A DNA stretch of 64,000 nucleotides from Adiantum capillus-veneris (lineage: Eukaryota > Streptophyta > Polypodiopsida > Polypodiales > Pteridaceae): assembly GCA_014529385.2 (NCBI GenBank), contig CM043948.1:76301291-76365290 (forward strand), read 5' to 3'. The notes under the pieces are model-generated. The model saw nothing but the letters and a program-made list of their open reading frames with translations, did no database searches and was not told the DNA's origin. Positions 1-12,051 of the stretch are shown here, one piece after another (position 1 is the stretch's first letter; every line of letters begins with the position of its first letter). A program made the translations under genes and the position numbers.

Positions 1-501
1 TATGGGCTTTGAGAATACTGGGACAGTAGAGGAGTGAACTCACAATCCTGACTCGCTTGGGAGTAACTAGAAGGACTTTGTGAATCCATTTCCTAAGAAA
101 ACAATATAAGATCAATAGGGACTAAACTCAAATCAAGACCATCAAGAAAGAAAGGGACATAGCAACACCATCATCATTATTCTGGCAAAAGTAAAAGCAC
201 TACTACTTGTAATAAATTTAAAATGTATGCAATACCTAGAGGAAGGAAAGCACTAAGGAAAGGCAAATGCTAAAGACAACATATGTGAGAAAAACATAAG
301 CAGTAACTCCATAGCACTTTTTAAGAGTAACTCCATAGCACTCTCTTAAAAAGGTTGTGAAAAGACTCTTGGCTTTCCAATGTCTCTAATCTTTTCATTC
401 ACTATACCATTCAACCTTCGCCTAAGGTTAAAAGTCATCAATTCTTCCAATTCATGCGTTTTTCCTTCTTTTTCCAAAAATGTGGAGACATACTCGAAAA
501 A

Positions 502-675
502 ATCTATCTATCTGTCTCTGAAAGGCTCTCAGAAAATAAAACCTTCTATCTATTTGTATCCTATTGGCTCTTCAAAGATAAGATCTATCTATCTATTATA
601 TCCTATTGGCTCTTGAAAGATAAGATCTATCTACCTATCTATCTCCTAATGGCTCTTGAAATAAAAATATCTACC
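502..675. repeat. Degenerate ~42-bp tandem repeat
   Basis: About four imperfect units. Each begins with CTATCTAT-type tetranucleotide runs and continues as a conserved stretch with the core TCCTATTGGCTCTTGAAAG followed by ATAAGAT. The unit length of about 42 bp was read by eye. The flanks 1-500 and 676-1040 are AT-rich and show no convincing gene. Confidence 0.7.
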
Positions 676-1688
676 AATTTCTCCTAAGATGTCATTGGGG
701 ATTATTCCCTACACTTTGAGAACATTAAAACACAAAGAATTCACAGAAAAGGAACTAGAACAAGAAAAATGGAGCACAATGATGATGCGGCGACATCATT
801 CCCTTTTATATGGCATTTGCCCCTTGACTTTCCGAGTACCACAAACTCTCAGCCTTTCATAATCTTCACATTCACATTCTATAACCTTCACAAACACATT
901 CGATTTCCCATGTTTAGACTAGTGAAAAGTTATTCATATTTCTGAAATTGTGGCACCTCACATCAGCATAGAAAAACTACTTCTACTGAAGCAACCTTAT
1001 TAAACCAAGCCAGCTTATTTTAACTGAAGCAGGAGTCAAATGCACAAAATAAACTTGAAATACCTGGAGTGTCAGGGCTGCAGAGATGAAGAACCAGCAA
1101 TGGTGAGAGGCGAAGGCTCCCTCAGTATTTCTTGCAGGCTGCAAAACAATGCGCTCTCACCTCCTTTTCAAATGATGTGCAGGCTGCAGAAAACCGCGAA
1201 CGCGATAAGCGGGAAAGGGATGCTTGCAAATGATTGGTGCTCATCATGCGTGCCCATCCTTGGACAACTGTGGCTGGCTGCCCGATTTCGTTCGAAGTAT
1301 GGGCATGCGCTGGCAGATGACTCAGCTCATGCGCGCGATGTCCAACTCTCGGTGTGTAAGGGCTTCTTCGACGGCGTGCAATGCTATTGGTCCAGCGTTT
1401 AAAAAACGGGTTGTCCACTTGCAGTGTGTAACCAGCCTTAGGTTTATGCCAAAGTCTTGATTCCTCAACCAAAGGAGTTTCTTCTTGCTTCAATTGCAAA
1501 TAAACAATATGTTCCACCTGCACTGTGTACGGAAAGTTTATCACAGAATTTTCCATCACGATTAGTTTTTTTGCGAGATCGATGACGCTGATTTGGGCGA
1601 GGCGAGGGGACCCCTTTGTATTGGGACCAGTTAATCCCATGCTAATGCAAATAAAGAGCGGAGTCCAGGATTTGAACTCAGCCACCGA

Positions 1689-3146
1689 GTGATGCATGCT
1701 GAGCAGAACGTAGCAAGGAGCCTGTGTGAGCAAGGACGCTTGGAAGCAGCCCTATCCCTCCTCCGCCGAAGCTCCACCCACCTTCCCCCTGGCGACATCC
1801 TCTGCTCGCTTCTCCAACAGTGTCTCGTCAAGAAATCCCTCTTCATTGGAAGGCAAGCCCACGCTCTCATCGTCTCCTCCGGCTGCGAGCCCAACTATGT
1901 TCTCAAGAATATTCTCATCCGCATGTTCTCTGCTTGCGGTAGCTTAGCAGAGGCCAAGCAGGTCTTCTTCTCTGCGCCATCTCTGGATGTCTACAGCTGG
2001 GAAGCTCTTTTGTCTGCTTATGTGAATGGTGGACATCCAGAGCTCGCCATTGATTTGTATCTGAGGTTTAGATCCTCCAGCCCCATTACAGCCAACGATC
2101 ACATCTATGTTGCTGTCTTGAAGGCATGTGCAGATGCCACAAACTTCTTTCAGGGCATGGTCATCCACAACCATGTATTGCATTCTAACAAGCTCATAAG
2201 CTTACATCTCGGCAGCGTCCTTGTTGATATGTATGCGAAATGCGGCTGTGTTGGTGAAGCAAGCACAATCTTTGAGGGATTGTCAACAAGAGATTTAGTG
2301 CTGTGGAATGCCATGATTGCAGGGTATGCTCAGTTTGGATTTCATGAGGAGGCTCTTGGTTTGTTTACAAGCATGCAAACAAAGGGTGTTGTACCAGACA
2401 TAGTGACATTTGCGAGTATGTTCAAAGCATGCAGCAGCACCCAAGCCATAGAAGAGGGTAAGCGTGCACATGCTTTGATGCTGAAGACAGGCTGCAAGTC
2501 GAATTTGATAATCGAAAACACCTTGATTGACATGTATGCTAGGGCAGGGCTTCTTTATGAGGCCAAATTTGTTTTTCAAGCTATATCAGGGCAAGACGTA
2601 GTCTCATGGACGGCTATGATGAATGCATATGGTCACCTTCAGAATTGGCCCATGGCCATACTTTGTTTTGAGGAGATGCGAAGGAAAGGCGGCATAAGGC
2701 CAGATGGAGCAGCATTTAGGTGCCTTTTTATGGCGTGTAGCCATGCAGGATTGGTGAGTGAGGGGAGGCTCTACTTCGAGATGATGAAAGATCAGTACAA
2801 TATTGTCCCTACCGAGGACCACATTATCTGCTTAACGGACCTCCTTGCGAGAGCGGGACACCTGTCTGAGGCGGAAAAACTTCTTCTTTCCACGCCTTCA
2901 TCTCAGAGTGAGACCGCATTGACTGCCTTGCTTACGGCTTGCAAAGTCCATGGGGATGTTGAGATTGGAAGGCGTTGCTTTGACCAGGCTGTGAAGTTCA
3001 ATCCCAGCTTTGGCTCCTTCTATGCCCTTATGTCCGGCATTTATGCTGATGCCCAAAAGTGGGAACAGGTTCAAGAGATAGAAGATCTAAGAAAGCAAGC
3101 TGGTCTCTTGACTGTTCAAGAAAGAAGTAGAGTTGTGTGTGCCTAA
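1689..3146 (+). CDS. PLS-class pentatricopeptide repeat protein, E-type, no DYW domain
   Basis: A 485-residue intronless reading frame. Tandem 31-36-residue helical repeats alternate in P, L and S types. Typical signatures are LVDMYAKCG near residues 178-186, DLVLWNAMIAGYAQ near 202-215, LIDMYARAG near 279-287 and DVVSWTAMMNAYG near 303-315. Residues about 409-475 (ALLTACKVHGDVEIGR, then the YALMSGIYADAQKWE stretch) are the E1/E2 motifs. The protein then ends within about ten residues, with no DYW deaminase domain. PLS proteins bind RNA in mitochondria or chloroplasts and usually specify C-to-U (in ferns also U-to-C) editing sites; E-type members need a deaminase partner. There are two adjacent ATGs at the start, and an earlier start in another exon cannot be excluded. 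An organelle-targeting peptide is not obvious in the first 30 residues, although they are rich in Arg, Ser and Leu. Confidence 0.92.
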   Translation: MMHAEQNVARSLCEQGRLEAALSLLRRSSTHLPPGDILCSLLQQCLVKKSLFIGRQAHALIVSSGCEPNYVLKNILIRMFSACGSLAEAKQVFFSAPSLDVYSWEALLSAYVNGGHPELAIDLYLRFRSSSPITANDHIYVAVLKACADATNFFQGMVIHNHVLHSNKLISLHLGSVLVDMYAKCGCVGEASTIFEGLSTRDLVLWNAMIAGYAQFGFHEEALGLFTSMQTKGVVPDIVTFASMFKACSSTQAIEEGKRAHALMLKTGCKSNLIIENTLIDMYARAGLLYEAKFVFQAISGQDVVSWTAMMNAYGHLQNWPMAILCFEEMRRKGGIRPDGAAFRCLFMACSHAGLVSEGRLYFEMMKDQYNIVPTEDHIICLTDLLARAGHLSEAEKLLLSTPSSQSETALTALLTACKVHGDVEIGRRCFDQAVKFNPSFGSFYALMSGIYADAQKWEQVQEIEDLRKQAGLLTVQERSRVVCA

Positions 3147-3367
3147 TTGTGGAAAGCTTCTATGTGCACATTCTACAGTAAAGAGCCCGCATTGGCGAAA
3201 TCTTTACAATTTTATCCGATTTAACTATGAAGACAAGAAGAGACTCATTATGTTGTAAAGTTCGTGCAATCAAAGTCCTTTTTGCAGGCTAATACAAAGC
3301 AACTCCATCAGCCATTTTGCATTACTGGTCAAGGAAGGTTTGATAGGATACTCCTAAATACACTCTT

Positions 3368-3516
3368 TTTTTTTGGGCAAACTCACCCACACTTTGAATA
3401 GTCTTACGGGATTGCGCCCACTCACCCACACCGGCATGTTGCAGAGGTTGAACCATAGTGAGCAGGCTTAAAGCTCCTTGCCTTTACCGCTAGGCCAACT
3501 CTCCTTGCGATTTTGG
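3368..3516 (-). mobile_element. tRNA-derived SINE with 10-bp target-site duplication
   Basis: Read on the minus strand, this stretch has a Pol III A box (TGGCCTAGCGG, 3487-3497), a B box (GGTTCAACCT, 3444-3453) about 35 nt further on, a short body and an A-rich 3' end (the T run at 3366-3374 on plus). The same 10-mer, ATACACTCTT, flanks it at 3358-3367 and 3517-3526, which is the hallmark of LINE-mediated insertion. It is about 150 bp long, the usual size for a plant SINE. The family was not identified. Confidence 0.8.
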
Positions 3517-4492
3517 ATACACTCTTACATGATTTGAGGTAAGCACTTCCTTTAAAGCAGTTTGAAGCACGTGCAAGATGTTAGTGAAGCTACATTAGGT
3601 TTGTTGCCTGTAGTTTTGGAACCATACTTGTATGGTAACCTGAACCATACCTGTATGAGAACTGATATCATACTGGGCCAAAATTGGCAAGAAAAGTTCA
3701 AGCTAATGAAGTTAATGCGGGCATTAATGATGTCTGAACTTAGAAGTAGTTCAAGACTAAAGAAAGATGTGAAAAGTTCCAGATCTCTATGCTTATCATA
3801 TCAGGGTTGCGTATGTTTCATGTTCCAAGGTTAAACATACTCAGATCATACGTCCATACGCGTATGCAGTTGCCGTATGGAGATGTATGGAAAATTTTAT
3901 GCTTGTTGCTGATCTGGCTTGATGCCAAGCAAGCAGCTCTAAGTTATCACAAGCCTTCTTAGTGGAGTGAAACTGGAGTGTTACCAAAACCTCTGGTAGA
4001 TTAAGGGAGAGTGCTTGCCCTTGACTTTTATCCTTTTGAGCCTCTTTTGTTTGTCTTCAAGGTCGTGTGTCGAGTTATGACAAAAACATAGTATGCAGAT
4101 CTTTGATGTGCTCATATGTGTGTGCGTGTGTAAGTTTTGTCTGTGTGAGAGAGAGAGAGGTCAAATACTGTGCATGTTGTACTTGATGGTTATACTGTCA
4201 TATGGGTGACTACCATGAGTATAGCTATACCTTGCACTTTCCTTTACGGATTCATCCAGGTGATATGTTAGGCTATGAGTTAATTAGTCTCATCCAGGTA
4301 GTCTTAGCCAGGTAGTGGTAGTTAGCCCACTAACTTAATCAAATATTGAAGTTAGCCTAACTAGCAGAAGTAACTTGACTAACAATTAGTTCTAAGTTCA
4401 ATTTTAGGGCCATATGTCCATACCATAGTGTATTCTTCAAGAAAAACCAGATTCAAGTAGTTATAGGCATGGAGTGTTATCTCAGTGAATGT

Positions 4493-4494
<2 letters not shown>

Positions 4495-4538
<44 letters not shown>

Positions 4539-4707
4539 AGTTCCATTATTGCCAATTGTCTGAATGGCATGCGGGCAAGTCTTAAAAAAACTTAGAAATG
4601 TGCCATACAACCACATCATGTTGCCAATTGTCCAAATGGCATGCGGGGAGGTCTCAAAGACACTAAAAAATACGCCACCGCGTCATGCAGCCACATCTTG
4701 AAAGTTA

Positions 4708-4745
<38 letters not shown>

Positions 4746-4831
4746 GCGGCTGCCTAGTATCCTCTTAATAAGGTGTCACAAGTTCAAGATTCCTTGGATA
4801 GATCTTTTAGGACTCTTGGGCCTTTTCTAGA

Positions 4832-4874
<43 letters not shown>
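4495..4874. repeat. Cluster of (GA)n and (CT)n microsatellites
   Basis: (GA)n at 4495-4533 and 4711-4742, and (CT)n at 4834-4874. The first two follow a near-duplicated ~120-bp sequence that contains GCCAATTGTC..AATGGCATGCGGG (compare 4550-4600 with 4620-4690). The tracts therefore spread together with flanking DNA. Short serine/leucine or arginine/glutamate reading frames across them are artefacts. Confidence 0.9.
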
Positions 4875-4876
<2 letters not shown>

Positions 4877-4879
4877 CAC

Positions 4880-7790
4880 ACACACACCCCTTTAAAAAAC
4901 ACAAAAAAGGAAAGTGGCCCCTTGGGCTTTAACTCTTAGCATTATTAAGAAAATGAGTAATGGGCAACAATGTCACCAAAGTTGAACTTTGTTGAATGTA
5001 ACTAAAGATCAAAATTCAAGCTTGATCACATACAGATGAATGTCCGGTGTGATCAAAACAAACTTTATGGCTTTAAGTTTCTCCTCTAGCCTAGAGTAAG
5101 AAGTACTCAGAATTGTTAAAAGCCAATTTATGAGGATGGTCGAAACAAAACATTGAGATATATTCCAAGCCATACTGATCAAATAGTGGTAGGAGGTTTT
5201 CCAAGAAAAACATTAGATTTGTATAGAGACAATGACCTAGAAATGATATCATAATGAAATTAAAGATTGCGCATCGTCCAAAAGTGAGGGAATATGAACT
5301 AGTTATTGAGGGAATGCAAGAAAAAAGAATGTTAGGGAAAATTTTTTTGCCAGCAATTAGTAATTTTCTTGAGAATTGTAGCATGACTTTCCAAGATCTA
5401 AGTGATCTTGGAACAAGAAAATTATGTTCTCAAAGGTTTCTATGGAAACAAGGAAAAATGGAGGGCTAAAGCAAACAATCGGAGAAGAAAAAGAAAGAAG
5501 CATCCATTTTTAGAAAGTAAGTAGGCTCATTTTGAAAACTTTTGTGTGCTTCTAGAGCTGTCTACTACTTTGGTTGATTTCTAAACCTCCAATGGTGAGC
5601 TTAGACTCATCCTAGATTTCTTTGTACAATATTTAAGATGATCTCCAAAGTATGGAAAAAGCTTACTTTGTACTTAATTTCTATCTAAGATCAGATGCCT
5701 TTGTATAGGTGATTGTAGCTTGCCCAATCACAAACTTTTGAGATTAAGGAGTGTTTTACAATTTTTTTAGTTTAATTTGGTTTAGGAATCATCTAATTAT
5801 GAAGCTCCAAAGTCTTCATATTCCATCATGATTCTCCACCTAGCTCATGTTGATCACATATGTAATGTTTATGTAAATAATGTATTTTTACTTTGCAAGG
5901 ACTAAGCAAGATAAAAAGGGGGGGAATCGCTCCCTTAGGATTGTGCTTGTGTTCTCTCTCTCTCTCTCTCTCTCTCTACACTTATGTAGCTGATCCTTAC
6001 TACCTAGTGGTGCACAACAATGTAGTCCAAGGTATGCACAATTATATGTGCGACACAGATCGCCAAGTGAATTATAGACTGCATGTCATGCCTTTATTAC
6101 ATACACAAGTGATGTAGCGATTGCAAGAGATGGTACATGAATATATCCAATATGCACATATGCTTTGTGCACTGAGAGAAAATTTGGAAGCAAGATGACA
6201 TATTGATATAAGAATGGTCATTGTTGAGACAAGGGCCACTTAAAAACAGTACTATGTTCTAACTGCAAGTGAAATTGTTGCTATTATGTGTGATCAAGGG
6301 GCTGATATTAACATAGGTCATCGAAATATCCAAGTGTTCACACATGCTGGAGTTGTAACGAAGATCTCAAATTTGAATAGACATATATTCCTTTCATGTG
6401 TGAGCTACTATTCCCAAATGGAAAGGATGGTTGTCACATTGGTATTCGTCTCCACATCGGAATGGTAGGGAGTATTTATGCTTTTAAGCTTCAAGTATGA
6501 CATGATAGTGTGCAATACCTTTTTTGTGGTGGAAGATTGTTTCAATGATATAAAATTCATTCAAAATTTTCTACAAGTGTTATAGCTTGCAATTATAGAT
6601 AATAGAAGGGATTGTTGTAGAGGGCCAAATTTCTGTTATATCTCTATTTTTATCTCTTTCTTAAGCAAGAAATAGTTCAAGATCGCCAAAAGAATAGGTA
6701 TCAATGCATTAGTAACATGAAAATATTTTGACAAGTATTTAATCTAGACAGATCTTGTTCGCATGATCAAAAGCTATATGCACAATTTTTTGTTTTTGAA
6801 GTAAATTTCTAAGAGTGTAATCTCTTTTAAATAAATGAGCAATCAAATACGTATGTTTAATCTATATATTGAGGAATTTTTTTCTTGTAATCGGAAGTCA
6901 AATCTCTATATAGTACTCCAAGACAACAAGGCCACCAAGTGATGCCAATGTCTTCTAAAATCTCCAAAAAGAGAGGAAATAATTCTTCGATGGGATCTCT
7001 AAGGCCAAAGAAAATAATAAGGAACAACCCTCCTAATGCGACCCAAGACTTATCACTTGCAATGAGGCAAACACTCTTTGAGGTATACCACTTGAGAGAA
7101 GAAGTTAGGAGGTCCAAGAGTGCTCATGAATGTAGTCCAAAGAAAGAAAAATTTCCCAAATCTCTTCCTCATTTAGACAAGATGTCAATCATCAAGCAAC
7201 CTTTGAGCAAAGGCAAGAAGCATCTACGAATTTGATTTTGCGTCTCGAAAGGTAACGTTTGTCCTTTCAAATTCACAAATACAAGACATAGACATGTACC
7301 CATGAGTACATATATGTGGTCGAACATATGTTTAATACATACTGTTAAATATCAAAACAATCAAATGCTTGATCCTGAGACACATTGTCATGCGAGGAAG
7401 TTAGCTATATTTTGAGAATATTTGTGCATTGAGATATTGTGGTTAGCAATTAATTGTGGTTAGCAATTAAAAGAGAGGTACAAAACATATACACCTCAAT
7501 AAGAAGTATTCATTTGAAACCAGTTGAGGGTGCAAACTTGGAATCGTTCTTAGAAGATGCCAAACAACAACACAGGAATACATGTTTTGCTTATGAGCTT
7601 GGACTTATGAAGAAGGGAGCATTGGCTGAGGTGAGCAAGGCATTGACACACATAGGACAACGGTGTCGTTGCAGGTACTAAATACGAGTATACTAATATA
7701 AATCTATCAAGAGATACAAGTTTAATGGTGATACTATTTTGAGAACTAATGAAACACAAATTATTTCAGATGACTTAATAACTTCAACAT
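4880..7790. other. Anonymous AT-rich DNA, no recognised gene
   Basis: I find no recognisable domain here. A (CT)n tract lies at 5953-5977. Short open frames at 5254-5469, 6286-6468, 6939-7235 and 7454-7681 (all plus) have protein-like composition but no family I know and no clear splice linkage. They may be exons of a decayed gene that continues into the next two features. Confidence 0.4.
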
Positions 7791-7797
7791 TAAAAGT

Positions 7798-8142
7798 GTT
7801 AGAAGTCTATATGAGTTACTGGATGAGAAGAACCTGGATACCATCTTTAACCATGCGCAACTGGCACGCAACTTCAAGAAAATTGTGTCCACCCACGACC
7901 ATTTGTGGTTCTTAGAGTATAGCAAGAGTACCTTTCCTCCAAACAAAGAAATGGCACACAATGATGTTCTCAAGGACATGAAGGATTGTGCTAAACATGA
8001 ATCAAAACATATACCTCCTTTTGCAACCTCGGAATTCCCAGTGGCTCTAGAAACTCAAGCCAAGCCTACCATTGTTGAGTCTAGTGTTCAAGTAGCACAT
8101 TCAGATGAGACTACCACTACATCTCATGTATGTAATTGTTGA
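7798..8142 (+). pseudogene. Unidentified exon-like coding stretch
   Basis: An open plus-strand frame whose composition looks protein-like: a hydrophilic N-terminal part (YELLDEKNLDTIFNHAQLAR near its start), a middle with DHLWFLEYSKS, and a Thr/Ser-rich end closing with HVCNC and a stop. The upstream sequence ATTATTTCAG ending near 7770 could be a splice acceptor, but the frame is not clean there. I do not recognise the protein. It could be an exon of the same unit as 8596-8988, or chance. Confidence 0.25.
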
Positions 8143-8595
8143 AAACCATATCGAAAGGTCTTTTTGATTTGTAGTTGAATTGCTTTAGGCTAGTGTGGTA
8201 ACAACTCGCAGTATGTTGTAATGTAGCTTGAGCAAACAGGGTACACAACCGCATGTTTGCAAAAAGGAAAGTAGTAGGTTATATTGCTTATTATTTTTTG
8301 AAAGGACTCTGTGAATACGAGGCATGCCATTTACAAGTCAACTTATTGTTTGTTTGATAGCAAGAAAAAAAAGTGTTGAGTCTGACTTCTAAGGATTTGT
8401 TTGATTTTGTGACAAGTCTTGACACAAAAGTAATGGATGTGTCAAACCTACCATTAGTAACATACTCTTCAACCAAAATATGTACTCTTCAACCAAAATA
8501 GACCTCCGAATGGTGGATATTCTAGTTGAATGCAACCTAAATTAACAATTGAGATTGTGTGAAATGTTTTGGGTACTAACAGTGTTCATGTTTAG

Positions 8596-8988
8596 ATTGC
8601 ACTTTATAGTCCTGATAAGATGGAGGAAGACACGAAGGACACTCTTTTAAGCCTTGTCGAGCAACATATCACGGAGAAAGGTCTCTGTCCATATCGTGAA
8701 GAGACGTCTGTAAGGTTTGTGATGCATGCATCAGTTTTATTCTTGCCCACCAATACTCTAGTGCATGGACTATCAGATATTGAGATTCCACATGATGTGT
8801 GCCAATTCAACATAATAGCTCGGCTCTTGCATCCAACAACCAATGAAAATGGGCTATTGGTCATTGTATGCCAAGCTAATGATCACGCAATGGTCAGAGA
8901 TGTTACAAGTGCTGCTGGATGGCAAGAGCACCCCACCAACGTTGGAAAGGGGAACCACATGGCACACAGTCAACACGCCTCTCTATAG
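8596..8988 (+). pseudogene. Unidentified exon with plausible splice acceptor
   Basis: An open frame of about 130 codons preceded by CATGTTTAG, a plausible 3' splice site ending at 8595. The frame starts IALYSPDKMEEDTKD and continues through a hydrophobic segment (FVMHASVLFLPTNTLVHGL) and a second one (NGLLVIVCQAND). The last ~20 codons run into lower-complexity sequence, so the genuine coding part may stop near 8925. No domain is recognised. A fern gene fragment or captured exon are both possible. Confidence 0.35.
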
Positions 8989-8989
8989 C

Positions 8990-9831
8990 CCAAGATATAC
9001 ATAGCACCCCTAACCAGTAGAGTTCACCTTCAAAACTCACACGACTCATAGGAAAATCACCGTTTGCACACCACCGTATGCACACACTCGATGCAACAAC
9101 ATAAACATAGCCTAATCATCCCGTACAGCTCGATACAACCTTCACCACACATACAACCTCTCTCAATCCTCGTGTGCACAACCGAGCATCGAGGGGGCAC
9201 AACTACCAACACACACCCGAAAACACACGCACATCACAAAGAAGAGAAGGGGCAAGGGGGAATCAACACAGATTGCAACAACGCTGGCTTCTTTATACAT
9301 AAACCGATCATTTATAGCTCTAGCTTCAAGCCGAAACACCCTCTGCGAGTACAAAACATCAACCCGACAGCCCTCCCGACCTGCATTAGCACCACAACTC
9401 CATAGCCGCTTCTCGGCAATACACAGACCGGCTCGACGCTCAGCAGTGGAGCTCTGACGGTTCCCAAAACCAAAAAATGGCCCCAAAAGGAAAACCCTTG
9501 AAAATGCGTGTGAACTCCCTTTTATAGGGGCTTTACAAAAAACTGAAAAATATTTTTTATTTAATTTTTGTTTTTCTTGCTCGTGGAATCCACAACTTGA
9601 GCTCACTTTAAAATTTCCATGCAATACTCTCACTCAATTGACCCATTTTTAGCATTTTATGCATGCCCGAGACACCTGGTCGACTTTCCCCTTCCATCTC
9701 TCTCTTTCACTTCATGAATCACCGCTTGTTGGCCTCGACACCTTTTGCTCCTCAAGCCACATACAAATCACCCCCTAGGGGAAACGACGGCGCTGTCGTT
9801 GCTCCCAGGGGTTTCCTTCAAAAACACTACC
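8990..9831. other. Anonymous CA-rich DNA; possible eroded LTR
   Basis: This stretch is C/A-rich on plus. On minus it holds TATAAATGATCGG near 9320 and GC-rich stretches reminiscent of an LTR promoter, but I found no second copy in the window. The 156-codon minus frame 9163-9633 has no recognisable motif and low-complexity ends, so I do not call it a gene. Confidence 0.3.
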
Positions 9832-11024
9832 CATAGGGGGCACGGGACAAGTCACTTGGACATGCCACATCATTGTTTACTCGGGGCTCCGCAGAACCGC
9901 CTTCGGGTGCCAACCACCACCACCACCACCACCGGCCGCCAAAATAGGCGCCGCAACCACCCAACAATGCCAACCTCCACCCGTGGGCGCCACCAACATA
10001 GTGCCAAACACCATCCGCCATGGCCAAAGCCTCCTTAACTCTTGAGCTCACTAGCTCTTGCTCACTACATATATATATGATCTGGATGCCCCGCCCACTG
10101 CATATGGGATTTTGGACTGCACATGTCAGTGCCTCAGGAGTTTGCCCTCCCATGCCTTCAAAAACTTCCAAAAAAGACTTGAAAAAAACTTGTTCTCCCC
10201 ACAGTTCCACTGCATGCTCCTATCACCGTGCCTGGTGCTCCTATCACCGAGCCGCAACTTTCATTTGAAACCCCCCATTTTTTACTTTAGACCGACCACT
10301 CCCCACTGCTTGTTGACTCCCAAAGGGTCTTGAACTGAGTGCCCCATAATTGCAAAAAACCATCTGGACCAACTTGCTCAACAACGGGCCCCAACTTTAA
10401 CAAGCTATAGCTTTCTAATCGGGGCTCCAATGGACGAGCGACCACTTTCGACTAGCTCCACATAGTGTCCGCTACCCCTGCAAAAAATTTTGAGCTCCAA
10501 AAAGCAGTGCATGCACTTTTCCCAAGGCAGTGGCTCAGAACTGGCCCCCGACAAAAATTCAAAGCCCCGTAACTTGCCCTTTCAAAACTCAGATTGCCGA
10601 TCTGAAAAGACCAACTCACTCCATAAATCAACCACTACACACCCATAAATTCAGATTGGCTCCAACCACCGGACTTCACCTGCCCTATTTGGATCACATA
10701 TGCAACCACCTTCAACTTCAAACTTTAATACCTTGCACACCGTGGCTCCGTTTGATGAGCCGTCTCTAGACATGTCCCTTCAGCACTTCAAGCTCTACAT
10801 CCCCAAGCAAAAAACTAGCATCAAGAACCTCCTTCACTTGCCACCCTATTAGGCCCTCTCCAGAGTCCATATGGTCTAAAAAAACACATCATCCATACAC
10901 ATCCACTGCCACTTGCCTGCCCAGGCTCTTCCCATTTGCTCTAGCCCTCTGCCATGCATCTGTAAGCTTGCACATCATTGCCTTTGCCCTCTTCTAGGGT
11001 CAACACACTTTGGCTGCACCATCA
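9832..11024 (-). repeat. 3' LTR of the non-autonomous element
   Basis: This aligns over its full length with 12052-13208. Shared landmarks on plus are GTCACTTGGACATGCCA at the left, CAACCACCACCAC, CCATCCGCCATGGCCAAAG, GACCACTCCCCACTGCT and TTGGCTGCACCA at the right end. The terminal TG of the partner copy is CA here, consistent with transitions. Confidence 0.75.
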
Positions 11025-11331
11025 TTTCCTAACCCCCTTGTTGAACATTCATGTTCAACCAAAAAAGCATCTTTATTCTTCCATTATCTGCAAAAACTGG
11101 CAAACACTATTAGCAATCTAAAAAACACTACCATACGTACAAGGCCCTACTCTTGCTTGCTGCTTCCAAACCTCAAGTGGGTTGCCCCACCCCCTGTATC
11201 ACATAGCTTCCACCTAGATCAAAAACCTTGCAACAATTCACTCCATCCATTTGTAGCACCTTCCAATAGTGTTTCACCCATATCGGTAGCCATCCATGCA
11301 CACAATATGCCCAAAGCACTTTAGCATCTCT

Positions 11332-11966
11332 TCACACATTTACTTGCCTCATCAACACATCTAGCCCTGTAATCATATTATAGAAACCAACCAATGCATC
11401 TGGCTCTGCAACCACATCATATGCACCAACCAACACTTTTGACCCTCCCTCATAACGATGTAAAGTAGAGCTCCTCTCCATGGAGCTCAGTACTTGGCTG
11501 ATAATAATTTGCACCGCTGCACTTACAAGCATATACTTAAACCATGAACAACATACCTCATTTAGAAGCTTGGACACACCTTGTGAATTTTCATCATCTT
11601 CCATAAAGCCTGTCTGCTACACTAGAAATTCCATCTCCTCTAAGTCTACATTCTCCTCTTTACTAGCAATGCACTCTATACCAACATCATCAAGCCCTTC
11701 ATAATTGATTGGCTCTTCAAGATTGACCAACCTTATCGCCTCGTCACCTTTAGTTGTCTGCACTTCAACCACCTCTTCTATCGTTGCATCGTGATCTGCC
11801 AAAGTGGAGAAAAACTCTTCCAACACTGCATCATCTTGGTCCTCATCTCATCCCCTTTGGTAAGATTTTGCAACATCTCAATCTGCATACCATCATCGGT
11901 GGACATAGACTCCTCCACTTGATCCTCACTAGGCATATTGGCATGCAATTTAGTTTTTCCATGCAA
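11332..11966 (-). pseudogene. Decayed acidic ORF in the LTR element interior
   Basis: Minus-strand frames 11778-11966, 11617-11826 and 11332-11604 read as one acidic protein of about 200 residues, broken by one frameshift (11778-11826 overlap) and one in-frame TAG at 11617-11619. The Asp/Glu-rich composition (for example EENVDLEEMEF) resembles no gag I can name. It may be the element's only product or a captured fragment. Confidence 0.4.
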
Positions 11967-12051
11967 TTGTGAGCAGGTGAGTGACTACCTTTTTTATTCT
12001 TATTTGCCTGTAACATTAATTATACCAATGTTACTAACTTTAAGCTTTGCA

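Noticed and set aside
1640-1720. Possible tRNA or SINE B box (GAGTTCAAATCCTGG) on minus
   Set aside because: No A box at the right distance and no TSD, and it overlaps the 5' end of the PPR gene.
1122-1733. 203-codon minus-strand ORF opposite the PPR start
   Set aside because: Antisense to a well-supported gene; no domain; composition mirrors the complementary sequence.
9163-9633. 156-codon minus-strand ORF
   Set aside because: No motif, odd Cys/Val-rich C-terminus from CA-rich DNA, no promoter or splice support.
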